A DNA stretch of 64,000 bases from Mucor racemosus (lineage: Eukaryota; Mucoromycota; Mucoromycetes; Mucorales; Mucoraceae), in NCBI GenBank assembly GCA_027405735.1, contig JAPEHQ010000002.1, forward strand, positions 2,046,001-2,110,000. Reading direction: 5' to 3'. Of this stretch, positions 1 to 9,449 are shown piece by piece (position 1 is the first letter of the stretch; the number at the start of each line of letters is the position of its first letter). Position numbers and translations under genes: made by a program. Under the pieces are notes generated by a model. It was not told the DNA's origin. It searched no databases and saw only the letters and a program-made list of their open reading frames with translations.

Positions 1-327
1 ATTATTTGCATGTTTGATATTGCCAACTGTGTTCGTACGTATTTTTCAAAAGTCGAAACCATTTAATATCAGCATGCGGAATGGTGTTTGTAAGTAAAAT
101 TAGAAATAATTTGTAGAATCATACAGATAAAAAAATACTCTATAATACGCTAAAAGAGCGGCTACATTTTCGATGTAATTTTGTAACACAAAAGTGTGAA
201 TTCATGAAGTACAAATCCTTTAATGTTGATATTTGAGTCAGTCTCAGCTTGTGGCTGCCGTTATTTTGACGCTTTTTGAACTTTTCCTCAGCCAAGTATA
301 GTATCACCTTTTATAAGCTTTCAATTC

Positions 328-1506
328 ATGGCAGAGAAAACAGCAACAGAAGCCTCCAATGATTTCTGGCTAGAGTTCAAAGCAGAAAAGCAAGGTATGT
401 CTATAAAAAAAAACACATTATAGCTTTGCTGATTTATATAATATTAGCTATTGAAGATCAATTAATAAACTCAAAAACACTACCAAAAACTGAACTTTCG
501 AACCATTTTAACAACGTTTTACAAAAAATCAACAACCTTGAAAAAAGCTTAACAAAAGCTACAGAATTTATACCATCATATGACGAACGCCAGTTTTCGC
601 TAGTAGGTAACAACTCTTGATTTCTGAAGTCTCGTTTACTGATAAAAATATTATAGCAAATAAAAGAATTGAGCGAAATATTAGAACAAACTAAAGCAGA
701 ATTAACACCTAAAGCTAAGTTTTCGTTCAAATCGCGTAAGAAGAAGCCTGTAGCAATAGAAGTTGCTAGTGCTTTGGCTGTTGCTCAGACACCTATCCCA
801 ACAGCAGATGTAGACATTTTATCAGAAGCAACTGTATTTTTCAAAGACAAAGAAGATTCAGTTTTGACACTAAGCGACACAAAGAATACCGGAAAGAATG
901 ATAAAAGTATTGATATCTTGATTTCAAATCTCAAGAACTGTGTAGTGATCTTAGAGGAAGATGGAATACAAATATCTGCTATACATATTAAAAACGTAGA
1001 GCGTTGTGTGATATACTGTGGAAAAATCGAAGGATCAGTTTTAATGTATGGATTGAGAAACTCTGTGTTATTTGCTGGATGCCATCAGGTAATAACAATA
1101 TCTGATGCTTTATTGAAACGTGTAAAACTCATCTAGTTAAATCCAATAGTTTCGTATGCATGAAGCTCACAATGTGGATATGATGTTACATGTAACAAGT
1201 CGCCCAATTATAGAGGATTCCGACAACATTCAAGTCTGTGAATGGAATATCAATGTAAGAGTGCATTCTTTAATTTTTAGGAATACAGGTTATTGATTTT
1301 TTTATTTTTATTGCATGCAGCCAACATCCACCAATTACTTTGATCAAATGGAGGACTTCAATTGGCTTAAAAAGCAAGCTTCGCCTAATTGGAGTATCAT
1401 GGACCAAGAAAAGAAGCACTTACTTGAGGATAACATAAAAACATTTCAGGAGAATAACGAAAAAGATACTATTTTACTCAATGGAATGAAGTTATTGCCT
1501 GTTTAA
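328..1506 (+). CDS. Tubulin-specific chaperone C (tubulin folding cofactor C)
   Basis: Five exons, 328-394, 448-602, 657-1088, 1150-1254 and 1321-1506, join in phase through GT..AG introns of 53-66 nt to give about 314 aa. Cofactor C acts in the last step of the cytosolic tubulin folding pathway, stimulating GTP hydrolysis on beta-tubulin so that the alpha/beta heterodimer is released. The N-terminal half is charged and helical, like the TBCC N-terminal domain. Exon 3 to exon 4 carries the TBCC/CARP beta-helix: an 'LKNC' turn, a 'GSVLM' turn, 'FAGCHQ', then 'FRMH' across the exon junction and 'TSRPIIED', which are the family hallmarks. The Gln-Xaa-Arg-type motif holding the catalytic arginine is conserved as Q|FR. 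The start is the first ATG that splices into the frame. The length is close to animal TBCC (about 346 aa). The family call is secure; the exon 1 boundary is inferred. Confidence 0.9.
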
Positions 1507-2151
1507 TCTATAGAAACGAAAGAAAAGCCTCTTTATGGCTCATTATAATAAAAGGAAATGCATATTACACGTTTTTCTGATTTTCATATAAACATACGGT
1601 ATTTGCCAAACCGAGAATTGGGATAGTGAGAGATCTTGATAAACCAAGATCTTGTGCCTTAAATTTTCAGTCATAAAGATTTCCAGTGTCGCAAAATGGC
1701 AAATATAGCGCAACCAAGTCAAACTAATGTTTTTACAACCATCTTGTTGGACCAGTTATTCTGTATATTTATAAAACAAATTGCTATGTAAGCTATATCA
1801 AATATATGCCAAATATCAATCCAACTTGCCATCGTCTGAAAATATGCAAACGAAGCATGATATTTATGGCTCGATCTTTTGAAATACATGTTATTTTTAA
1901 CATACATCTTTGAGAAATCCATATAGTATGTTACACATCTTGTCAACAAGCGAATTTGCATGGTAAATTAATGATAAATTTTATGAATTTTTATGAGTAA
2001 ACTTGTGATATTTATAAAAGAAACACACCAAGGTAATGAGGGATTTGGAGAAAGATTCTCAATAAGAAAGTCAATTTGAATTGAAGATGTGAATATAAAG
2101 CTGCCACAATTTCAAATTTATTTTTCTATTCATCAACTGATCATTTATAAT
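1507..2151. other. Intergenic, no gene seen
   Basis: AT-rich spacer between cofactor C and the small Cys-rich gene. A short inverted repeat (AGATCT..AGATCT type) lies near 1629-1652. A TATA-like 'ATATAAA' near 2093 could serve the downstream gene. No coding frame here is supported. Confidence 0.5.
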
Positions 2152-2387
2152 ATGAAATTATCTAAAAAAAATTCTTCTTCTTGGGAGCTATCGTTTTAGG
2201 AGTATTACAAGTTTCCTCGCTTGATATCTCGATTAAGACCATTCAAGCTAAAGCCAGTACAAGTACTGAAAAATGCATTAACAAGAGCTACTTTGGAAAG
2301 GTCAAATTTACAGGTACTTCTGGTGCTTGCTGCAGAAATCAGGCTGACTGCAAGGAAGACTATAAATCTGGTGTATGCACAAGATAA
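2152..2387 (+). pseudogene. Small secreted cysteine-rich protein, frame broken at an A8 run
   Basis: An ATG at 2152 starts with a basic n-region (MKLSKK), but eight consecutive A's at 2164-2171 shift it into a frame that soon stops. The frame that opens straight after the run encodes a hydrophobic signal-peptide core (Phe/Leu/Gly/Ile/Val), then about 50 residues ending at 2387 with five cysteines in a C..CC..C..C arrangement. No in-frame ATG exists for that frame because a TAA lies at 2163-2165, so the two halves look like one gene broken by a single-base length change. Mature product about 45-50 aa. The family is unknown; a small extracellular knottin-like fold is possible but not shown. The break could be a homopolymer sequencing error or a true inactivating indel. 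Confidence 0.5.
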
Positions 2388-3044
2388 TCTCAAACTCGCA
2401 GAAGTGTAACAATTTCTTTGTATTCTCATATTCATACATTTTTTAACATTAAACGGAACCTTTTAAACTGTAAACTAAAACTTTTATCGACATACTCTTG
2501 TAAGATATAATATATTTAGAAAATATTAAATAACGTCTTTTTCAAACATAGAAGATAAATGTTGCTTTATAATGTGGCATAATTGATCAACAAATAGGTT
2601 TCATGCTTAACTGTTAATATTTGTTATATTTGTATCCAGTTATATGTATCGATTGAAAATTTGCAAACGATTATGCAATTATACAAAAAAATCAATTAGT
2701 TAATTTATAAAAATCCTTAGCCATGTTTATCGCAATTCTTTTCCAAAGCCATTTCTGAGTAGCTTTGATTATCTATATTTTTGCCTCATTACATAATGTT
2801 GAAAAATGCAAAATTTCTACCTTAATCGCTGATATTTCTGTCACTTCTAAAGATTTTTGAAGCCATAATACACCAATAAATTAAAATTACAATCCACATA
2901 ATAAAATTTGCATTAATGTTGAATGTGTTTAAAACTTTTGGTGCTAGTATCTGCAAAATGATGTAATATTTGCTTAGTGGCATACTTTTCCAGTCAATCA
3001 ATAATCAGCTTTATTTCTTTTACCTTGTATTTTTCAATGCAATA
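2388..3044. other. Intergenic, no gene seen
   Basis: Strongly AT-rich sequence with only short unsupported frames. It ends where the low-copy repeat (R1) becomes recognisable. Confidence 0.4.
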
Positions 3045-3783
3045 ACACGTAAAAGTTATCCAGCTGCATTCTTGATACAAAATAGGCAATATCTGCTATC
3101 AAGAAATATACATTTTTCTACCAGAAAAACCGCCTGTCATATCATACATTCATTAAAAAATTGCAAAAGCGAGCCCGTAGAGCAACGCCGCAATTGAGTA
3201 TAGCAAGGTGGAACGATTAAGTCTCTTATACTATGGTATATCTAAGTTTTAAACAAAAAAGCGTTTTTTTTTTTCGTTTTTTTTTTGCATTTGACCATGT
3301 ACGGTCTGAAAATTCAGACTTTGTAGCGGACATTTTCGGGGCTCATTTTATCCTTACTAACACTCATGATTTTGATCAAAAAACAGAAAAATCAAATTTT
3401 GATACCAAAATAAACGTTTAAATATACTACAATGTGAGAGAAAATTGTAGCCATAGCTATTACGCATTTTATAAAAGCTTAATATTAAATGTTACGTAAT
3501 GAAACTTTGTACTTTTGGCCCAAAAATGGTTTTTTGGTTTAAGGATTTTCATGTGATATTTTGCCATAAAAATGTTTGATATTTTTTATTGAGAAAATAG
3601 AGCGCTAAATTTTGTATATGCGTGTATTTTTTGTTTTTATAATTCGTAGTGTAATTAACTCTACATTTACAAAATCAGAAAAAAAAAATTGAAAAATGCC
3701 AAATTTGATGATCTGGACAAGAATAATTTTTGAAATTAATATTTCGCTTATAAGCTTTGTAAGTCTTAAAAATAAGAGATTTT

Positions 3784-4966
3784 TGTAGTGGCTCCAAGGC
3801 CTTCGGAAAGTGAACCAATCATTAATGCTAGAGACACTGCTAGAATCTACGAGAAGGTTGCTTGGTAAGCATGCGTAGCAAGACCAAGGCATAGACACCT
3901 TCTAGAAGTAATCTATTGGTACATGATTAGCAACCATGTATCCGTAGTCAATTAACACAATAGTATAAATAGCGAGTAAATAATCAATCAATAAACAATT
4001 ATTCTTTTTTCTAAATAACATAATATCTCGGACATTACATTGGTGGAGAAGCTAAAATGGCAAGCAATACAAGTCAAAGTAAATACGCTCCCAAGGATCT
4101 CGCTGGTGAACAGGTCAACGAAAATGAGGAGAGAGGAATGGGTGATTCCAATTTCCAAGATTTTTCAAGTGTCCGTGGTACAGCCATGTCAGATGTCGAG
4201 AACGCATCTCAGTATGATGGAGAATCCGTTCGTGAAATTTTCATGACCGTCAAGGACAGGTACGAAAATCTGGTGAAGTATTGCACTGGTGGTCGTCAAG
4301 CTATCATTGATTCTATGCAAATCAAACTGTCAAGAGCTCATATGGTTGCAATGTCTATGCAACACATCAATCCTCATGATCGGGGTATGCTTCAAGACTT
4401 AATACAGGAACAAGAGGCATCAGCAGAGGAAGATAGAGCTCAAGTGCAACACTTGGACAGTCAAGTTGAAGTTGAGAGAATGCAGATGCTCAACGACTTA
4501 ACTGGTATGCTACACGCTGGACCTGGAGGAACTATGAACAGTTTGGTTCGCGAGTTCAACTGGCCGACACTAGGGGTCTGTCAAGATTTAGGTCTCCCTA
4601 TGGATTATCAGTATATGATAATGGGTACATACAATCCAAGTACCATTATCAGGGACGCTACAGGTGGTATTACTGTGCAGAAAGGTCCTCAAGATACTGC
4701 GGAAACGATATTCTTGAAACAGAGAATAGCAATGTTAGAAGCTCAAATGCAGAAGAGCAATCGGGCCAAGGTTACTACTAAACCGGAAGAGGCTATGAAG
4801 GGTCAAGTTAAGAAAATGGATCCTGTCTTTTTGGAAAGAAGACGAAGACACAAGTTTGAGACATTCTCAAAAGGTACTCCATACGAGGCACAACAATGGG
4901 TCAATAGATATGAAGTATTGGCAGATTACCTCGGGTTCACTTTCCGAAGACCTTGGAGCCACTACA
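3784..4966 (+). mobile_element. 1183-bp gag-carrying element with 33-bp inverted ends and ATTTT target duplication
   Basis: The left end 3784-3816 and right end 4934-4966 are inverted copies over 33 bp with one mismatch, beginning TGTAGTGGCTCC and ending GGAGCCACTACA. The element is flanked by ATTTT at 3779-3783 and 4967-4971. The paralogous repeat at about 17935-17950 has the uninterrupted site with one ATTTT, which proves insertion. Inside, the left 256 bp (3784-4039) looks like an LTR: TG..CA ends, a TATA box at 3964-3971, then TGGTGGAGAAGC as a plausible primer binding site. A gag-like frame follows. No protease, RT or integrase is present, and there is no normal 3' LTR; the right terminus is an inverted copy of the LTR's first 33 bp. 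It may be a Ty3-type derivative or a TIR transposon (Ginger-like TGT..ACA ends) that captured gag. Confidence 0.85.
3964..3971 (+). promoter_or_regulatory. TATA box of the gag-carrying element
   Basis: TATAAATA inside the LTR-like left part, 93 bp upstream of the gag start at 4057. It is followed by AT-rich sequence and 'AATAAA', as in compact LTR promoters. Confidence 0.5.
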
Positions 4967-5130
4967 ATTTTATAATACTTGTGAACTTTTTCAAGAATTT
5001 ACGATGCTGTATCCACTTGATTCAAGCTTATTACTGTAAATCTTTATACAAGTTAATATTATGCGATAGCTTATTTGATGATAATATAGTCTTACTTTAT
5101 AATTATTGCGCTGGAGATAACATACATTGA
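4057..5130 (+). CDS. Gag-like protein of the 1183-bp element, reading out into flanking repeat
   Basis: A frame of 357 codons. The first about 290 residues (4057-4930) are element-derived: an acidic N-terminus, a helical Gln/Glu-rich middle, and a basic segment 'ERRRRHKFETFSKG' followed by 'EAQQW' and 'YEVLADYLGF'. The last segment resembles the start of the retrotransposon Gag capsid helix. The frame then passes through the right inverted end (FRRPWSHY) and about 55 codons of the host repeat before stopping, so the C-terminus is an accident of the insertion. There is no zinc knuckle and no pol. It is not obviously homologous to the Gag of the two full-length elements in the window. If expressed it would be a truncated particle protein. 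Confidence 0.55.
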   Translation: MASNTSQSKYAPKDLAGEQVNENEERGMGDSNFQDFSSVRGTAMSDVENASQYDGESVREIFMTVKDRYENLVKYCTGGRQAIIDSMQIKLSRAHMVAMSMQHINPHDRGMLQDLIQEQEASAEEDRAQVQHLDSQVEVERMQMLNDLTGMLHAGPGGTMNSLVREFNWPTLGVCQDLGLPMDYQYMIMGTYNPSTIIRDATGGITVQKGPQDTAETIFLKQRIAMLEAQMQKSNRAKVTTKPEEAMKGQVKKMDPVFLERRRRHKFETFSKGTPYEAQQWVNRYEVLADYLGFTFRRPWSHYNFIILVNFFKNLRCCIHLIQAYYCKSLYKLILCDSLFDDNIVLLYNYCAGDNIH

Positions 5131-5149
5131 GCTTTATTCTTACGTTTCC

Positions 5150-5510
5150 AATATCATAAACATAAACATAAACATAAACATAAACATAAACATAAACATA
5201 AACATAAACATAAACATAAACATAAACATAAACATAAACATAAACATAAACATAAACATAAACATAAACATGGCTATCACTGGAACCTATTGCCGTCTTC
5301 TTACCCTCTTTGTCCCAAGCCAATTTATTTAATGCTTTAACAAAACCAACTTATTAGGTACTTACAAATGGTTCCTCGGTATTTGCATCATCCAGATTCC
5401 ATAAATTGAATAGACTGGTTCCATCTACAGTAGTATCAAACATCAAACGTATCATCAGCCCGCCTTATTATGATAAATGTCAATCTAGAATCAGAAACAT
5501 CCCATTGTCA
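5150..5510 (-). pseudogene. Dynein intermediate chain WD40 fragment, copy 1
   Basis: On the minus strand this decodes the last WD40 repeat of cytoplasmic dynein intermediate chain: 'LAWDKEGKK', then 'IGSSDSHVY', then 'YDIG'. Upstream is the preceding blade (VDGTS..LWNL), separated by a GTAAGT..AG segment that looks like a retained intron. The beta strand 'HVYVYDIG' is blown up by a hexanucleotide array. In-frame stops and lack of the rest of the gene make it a fragment. Confidence 0.75.
5155..5268 (-). repeat. Perfect (CATAAA)19 hexanucleotide array inside the dynein fragment
   Basis: Nineteen uninterrupted CATAAA units (114 bp). Read on the minus strand they are GTTTAT repeats encoding alternating Val-Tyr. 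The three paralogous copies have about 3 (18126), 2 (37330) and 4 (40358) units at the same place. Confidence 0.95.
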
Positions 5511-5850
5511 TTGTTATAAGCTATGAAAAAAAGCTTGATTTTTAATAATACAGCAATTAAATAAAAAACAAGGTGATATTAATAATAACATATGGTAAAT
5601 ATTTAACATCTAAGTATGATTATGAAGTATGCTTTTAAACCTTTTAAAAGTTCTGAGGCAAATACAACGTATTGGTCCTATAATTTCTATCCATCAAAAT
5701 GTTGCGATTTCAACTACGCAATGAATACACCTTTTATCTACCTTAACTTCGATGTACATTAGACATCAGTTTTTTACTAGTTGCATTTTCTCTGATGATT
5801 CATTAATAATATGATAATATTCAGTTATATTGAATGATAGCTTATTAAAT

Positions 5851-7477
5851 TACAACTTACTAGTATGCTGTTGATGGTTTTTTGTTATTACTTTAAAAAC
5901 CTGATCCTATTATTATCATTAACATTAATTATAATTGTCAAACTGATTGATTCATACAGTATATCATATTACTATTTCGCATTGGTAGAGATTATTATAC
6001 AATTATTGATATCTGCATTTAACACTGGTGGATTGGAAAGTTGGTGTCTGTCTTTAGTTTGATGAATAACGCGTACTCCGGTTTTCCAGTATAATCCTAA
6101 GTGTTTCTACTCCTAAAAAATGAATTGTCTAATGCAACTGCATCTGTTGAATATCATTTGTGTTTCTATGCGTTGTAGATTATGTTACACTAATCCCCAT
6201 TTTGGCAAAGATTGTTCTACATTCATTCATATTCAATTGTTATGTTATACAGCTTAATATTAATATACTAATAACATTGAGTTTTGTTTATATCTCCATC
6301 ACAAATTGGCATTTTTTTCAGATAATTTATACTACCAATTTATGGAAAGCTTTATTATGATTTCCAAAAAAAATACACATTAATTTGCTGCATTTCCCAA
6401 AATAGTGAGAAACTGAAAAATACATGTTCACGTGTATGGGAATTAAAACTGTAGACCACAGGAGAGTGACAAGCTTAACGGGTAGCGCATCCGCTACAAA
6501 TTGAGTGCGACACACATATTCGTGAGTTCAAACCCGCCAAAGGGGAAGCCCTTTGGTATTAGGATATGAATTTTGAAAGAGAATTTCGGATAACCTTGCT
6601 TCTCATCGAACATGATCCTCCTTTTTTTTCTTCTTAATTAGTAAGGTTTGCATATGTCTAGCAAATTTTTTCCTTTTTTATTAATGCATATGATATGCAT
6701 ACTAGTAAATTTGGCTGGCAAAACCCGGCTTGACACCAATACTACTACCAGCATCCATGGGTTATTGTACGTTCAGCCAGTTCGAGCAACAAGTTGGTTA
6801 CCTGTTACTTACACCTACTAATATCAGCAAGCCCATCAGTTCTTCTCAACGAATATGAATTCAAATGGCCTCCCGTTGCAATGGCAGGTACTTCTAGTGC
6901 TGATCCACAGAATTGCAAAACGTTTAGCCATGTCGTATATTTTCAAGTTTGATGAATAATACTTAAAAAAAATACAATTCAAAGAGAATGAGTAATGAAT
7001 CAGTTATTCAACTGTATAACAAAAACAAGATATCGTTTATTTAGATATAAAAGTATGGCCTTTTATACTGATGTGACATTGAGATCCTGAAGTGTAATTT
7101 AAGGCACTATTGAGCCATTAAATCTGTTTGATAGTAATCTATGGATTGAAATGGACCAACCATGATTTAACCGTTCTTGCAGAGATTGAGAGTTGCTTTG
7201 TTTCAATGCTGTTCTAATTGTGCTTGGATGTTGATTTGATAACCACTTGATTCATTAACCGCTGGGATGAAGTAATATGGTGTCATAATTGAGGTCTAAG
7301 CGTCCTTGGTAATTACTGGATTAAACTTGGTACGCTAGGAGTTTTTTATATCCAATATCAAGACTTTGCACTTCAATACATGTCGTAGTCAATAGATTGT
7401 AGGATGTATTGATACTGTAGAAGGTGATAACATATGGTACTTGGTGGCATACTGTACAACATAGTATATGATTCATA
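5851..7477. other. Unassigned spacer within the repeat block
   Basis: No supported gene. Short frames near 5865 and 6160 are hydrophobic AT-rich noise. The inverted copy at 37-41 kb lacks the whole interval from about 5560 to 9450, so this is either inserted DNA or was deleted from the other copy. It contains the tRNA-like segment listed separately. Confidence 0.4.
6462..6540 (+). ncRNA. tRNA-like Pol III sequence, possible SINE head
   Basis: An A-box-like 'AAGCTTAACGGG' (6471-6482) and a B-box-like 'AGTTCAAACCC' (6525-6535) are spaced about 43 bp apart. A D-arm-like GGTAGCGC lies between them, and a T-rich tract follows near 6620. No complete cloverleaf with acceptor stem can be drawn, so this is not a functional tRNA. 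It could be a tRNA-derived SINE or a decayed tRNA. Confidence 0.35.
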
Positions 7478-7705
7478 TTTTTGCCAATGGTCACTGTTCC
7501 AAAAAAAGCCGAACAATCTCCGGAAGCGGCCATCTAATAATATTTCCGGGCTTTAAATTTTTAGAAAAAGTTACCGGACAGCCCGGACGCGGTTGTTTGA
7601 ATATTCCAAGCAGCTACTGTATAAGATGCAGGTATCGAAATTTCATACGAAAATTAAGGTTCGACTGTATTGCTATTATTAATTATTCAAAGGCTAATTT
7701 TAAGT
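7478..7705 (-). repeat. Repeat R3, copy 1
   Basis: Matches 52797-53036 in the same orientation: 'GCCGAACAAT', 'GCGGCCATCTAATA', 'ACCGGACAG.CCGGA.GCGG' and 'GATGCAGGTATCGAAATTT' recur in the same order. On the minus strand the second copy keeps an open frame across the block (WKSNHWQN, RPRPKIIV), while this copy has stops. The family is not identified. GC content is clearly above the surroundings. Confidence 0.65.
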
Positions 7706-7828
7706 AAAGTGTTATATCAAAAGATACTAATATAAAAATACTCTGCTAAAAGATACATTTTATTAATTTATTGATGCTTCATATTTACTGTATATATTTT
7801 CTAGATGGTTATATAATTATTAATATTA

Positions 7829-8039
7829 CAGTGAGTCGCAAAACCCTTTCAATGATTTGGAAATTTGAATGAAAATAACCATAACTTTCTCAGTTTCAAT
7901 CGGAGATACACTGAATTTCTATTTTAAGTAATTCAAACGTTTTTAAATTATTTTCAAAAGTCCGATCTAATTAATTAAAGTTCCGCAAAAACTATGCAAG
8001 TTTAAAAAAAGGTACATCATTGAAAGGGTTTTGCACGCA
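7829..8039 (+). repeat. Left terminal inverted repeat of the Tc1 element
   Basis: 211 bp. Its outer end (GCAAAACCCTTTCAATGAT) reappears reverse-complemented at its inner end (8011-8035), so each arm is itself bounded by mirrored motifs, unlike the usual direct repeats of IR/DR Tc1 elements. Confidence 0.92.
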
Positions 8040-8074
8040 TTATCAAAAAAAAATTGAAGCTTATTTACATGCAG

Positions 8075-9150
8075 TCAATAATCAATACCGTAACCTTTTG
8101 CTTTAATACAAGCTTTTACACGATGAGGCATACTCGAAATAACTTTTTGATATTCCCCAAATGTTATGTTGTCATACCAAATCTCTTCAGTTCTGTCCCA
8201 AATATCATTCATCCCTTTTGGGGATGTATCGTATTCGTTTAGGCGGATTTTCAATAACCTCCACATATTTTCAATGGGATTAAGGTCTGGAAATTGTGCT
8301 GGCCATGACATTACTTCATATTTTTTTGTTTTGAAGTCTTCTTTCATTAAATTAGAGGTGTGCTTAGAATCGTTGTCTTGTTGAAGGATAACCTAATTAC
8401 GACGCAACTTCAATTTTTGACACATATCGTCAATGGATTTCTCCAAATCATCATCAGTAATAGTTCTGTATAGGTTAGAGTTCATATTACCTTCGACCTT
8501 GGACAACCAAACGACACCAGACCAAGAAATAGAGCTCCAAATCATGATACGACCATCTCCATTTTCTCTTGTTTTTTGGTATGCTTAGGTTTTATCTCCT
8601 CGATGTCTCTTTTCCAGCACCAAATTCGATCATCCGAGTTAAAACAATTAATTCTAGCCTCATCAGTAGATATAACACGCTTTCAGTCATCCAAAAAAGT
8701 CCAATCAATTCTGTTTTTACATCAGCGGAGGCGATCCTTTGCATTTTCATCACTAATTTCTGGCTTTTTTATCTTAGGTAATGCGTCTAAACCATTATCC
8801 CGAAGAGCCCTAGTACAGTATTCGCACTTCCATTAACGTGTATATTACGATGAAGCTCTTTTTTGGCTTGTACCGCATTATCCAAGCCACCTTTGGTGAT
8901 CCTCCGCAGTAGTCAGCTTAGATGGTCGGTCTCCTTTAAGTTTTTCTCGGTCAGGACAGGCCTTTTTTCCAATACGACATACTGTGGCTTGACTAACAGC
9001 TACATAAAGAGCAGTTTCCGATACGGTATGGCCAGAATTTAACAGAGAGATAACGTCATTACGTTTGGCATCTGATACAGTTTTCATCTTGATGATTTTG
9101 CTTGAAACTACTAGTAAAAAAGGCAGGGTAAAAGTTGAAAAACATCTCAT
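8075..9150 (-). pseudogene. Tc1-family transposase, DD34E, inactivated
   Basis: The N-terminal part from Met at 9087 has a paired helix-turn-helix ('NDVISLLNSGHTVSETA', 'VSQATVCRIG'). The catalytic core is spread over frames: 'VISTDEARI' (first Asp), 'VILQQDND' (second Asp), then in the frame 8347-8075 'WPAQFPDLNPIENMW' (Glu), 34 residues after the second Asp, as in Tc1. Stops interrupt it (after LDD, before VILQQ), and at least two frameshifts occur between 8500 and 8880. The product would be a cut-and-paste transposase; this copy cannot make it. Confidence 0.88.
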
Positions 9151-9235
9151 ATATTTTCCGCATATTTCTCTGTTTTATAAGATATCCAGCGTTAATGTAC
9201 AAGTTAGGGGTTACAAAATTGTAATTTTAAGCCTG

Positions 9236-9447
9236 TGCGTGCAAAACCCTTTCAATGATGTACCTTTTTTTAAACTTACATAGTTTTTACGGAACTTTAA
9301 TTAATTAGATCGGACTTTTTGAAAATAATTTAAAAACGTTTGAATTACTTAAAATAGAAATTTAGTGTATCTCCGATTGAAACTGAGAAAGTTATGGTTA
9401 TTTTCATTCAAATTTCCAAATCATTGAAAGGGTTTTGCGACTCACTG
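9236..9447 (-). repeat. Right terminal inverted repeat of the Tc1 element
   Basis: 212-bp inverted partner of 7829-8039, ending GCGACTCACTG then TA. Confidence 0.92.
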
Positions 9448-9449
9448 TA

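Larger units (their letters stand above)
3045..5850 (+). repeat. R1 plus dynein-fragment repeat, copy 1 (interrupted)
   Basis: About 740 bp of noncoding repeat R1 (3045-3783) runs into a dynein intermediate chain gene fragment (about 4972-5850). The same order is seen at 17240-18690 on this strand and, reverse-complemented, at 37225-38210 and 40110-41225. R1 alone is at 20481-21130 (reverse). Recognisable R1 blocks include 'CCGCCTGTCATATCATA', 'GCGAGCCCGTAGAGCAACGCC' and 'TTTTGATCAAAATCATGAGTG'. This copy is split by the element at 3784-4966. The other copies read straight through that point. Confidence 0.85.
7829..9447 (-). mobile_element. Tc1-type DNA transposon, decayed
   Basis: A 1619-bp element starting CAGTGAGTCGCAAAACCC and ending with its reverse complement, flanked by TA at 7827-7828 and 9448-9449, the target duplication of the Tc1/mariner superfamily. 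Terminal inverted repeats are 211 and 212 bp (7829-8039, 9236-9447), nearly identical apart from a one-base A-run difference and a few substitutions. The transposase gene lies inside on the minus strand. Confidence 0.93.

Noticed and set aside
4991..5323. 110-codon minus-strand frame with a long Val-Tyr repeat
   Set aside because: It is the dynein fragment plus the expanded hexamer array, not an independent gene; it is listed as a pseudogene and repeat.
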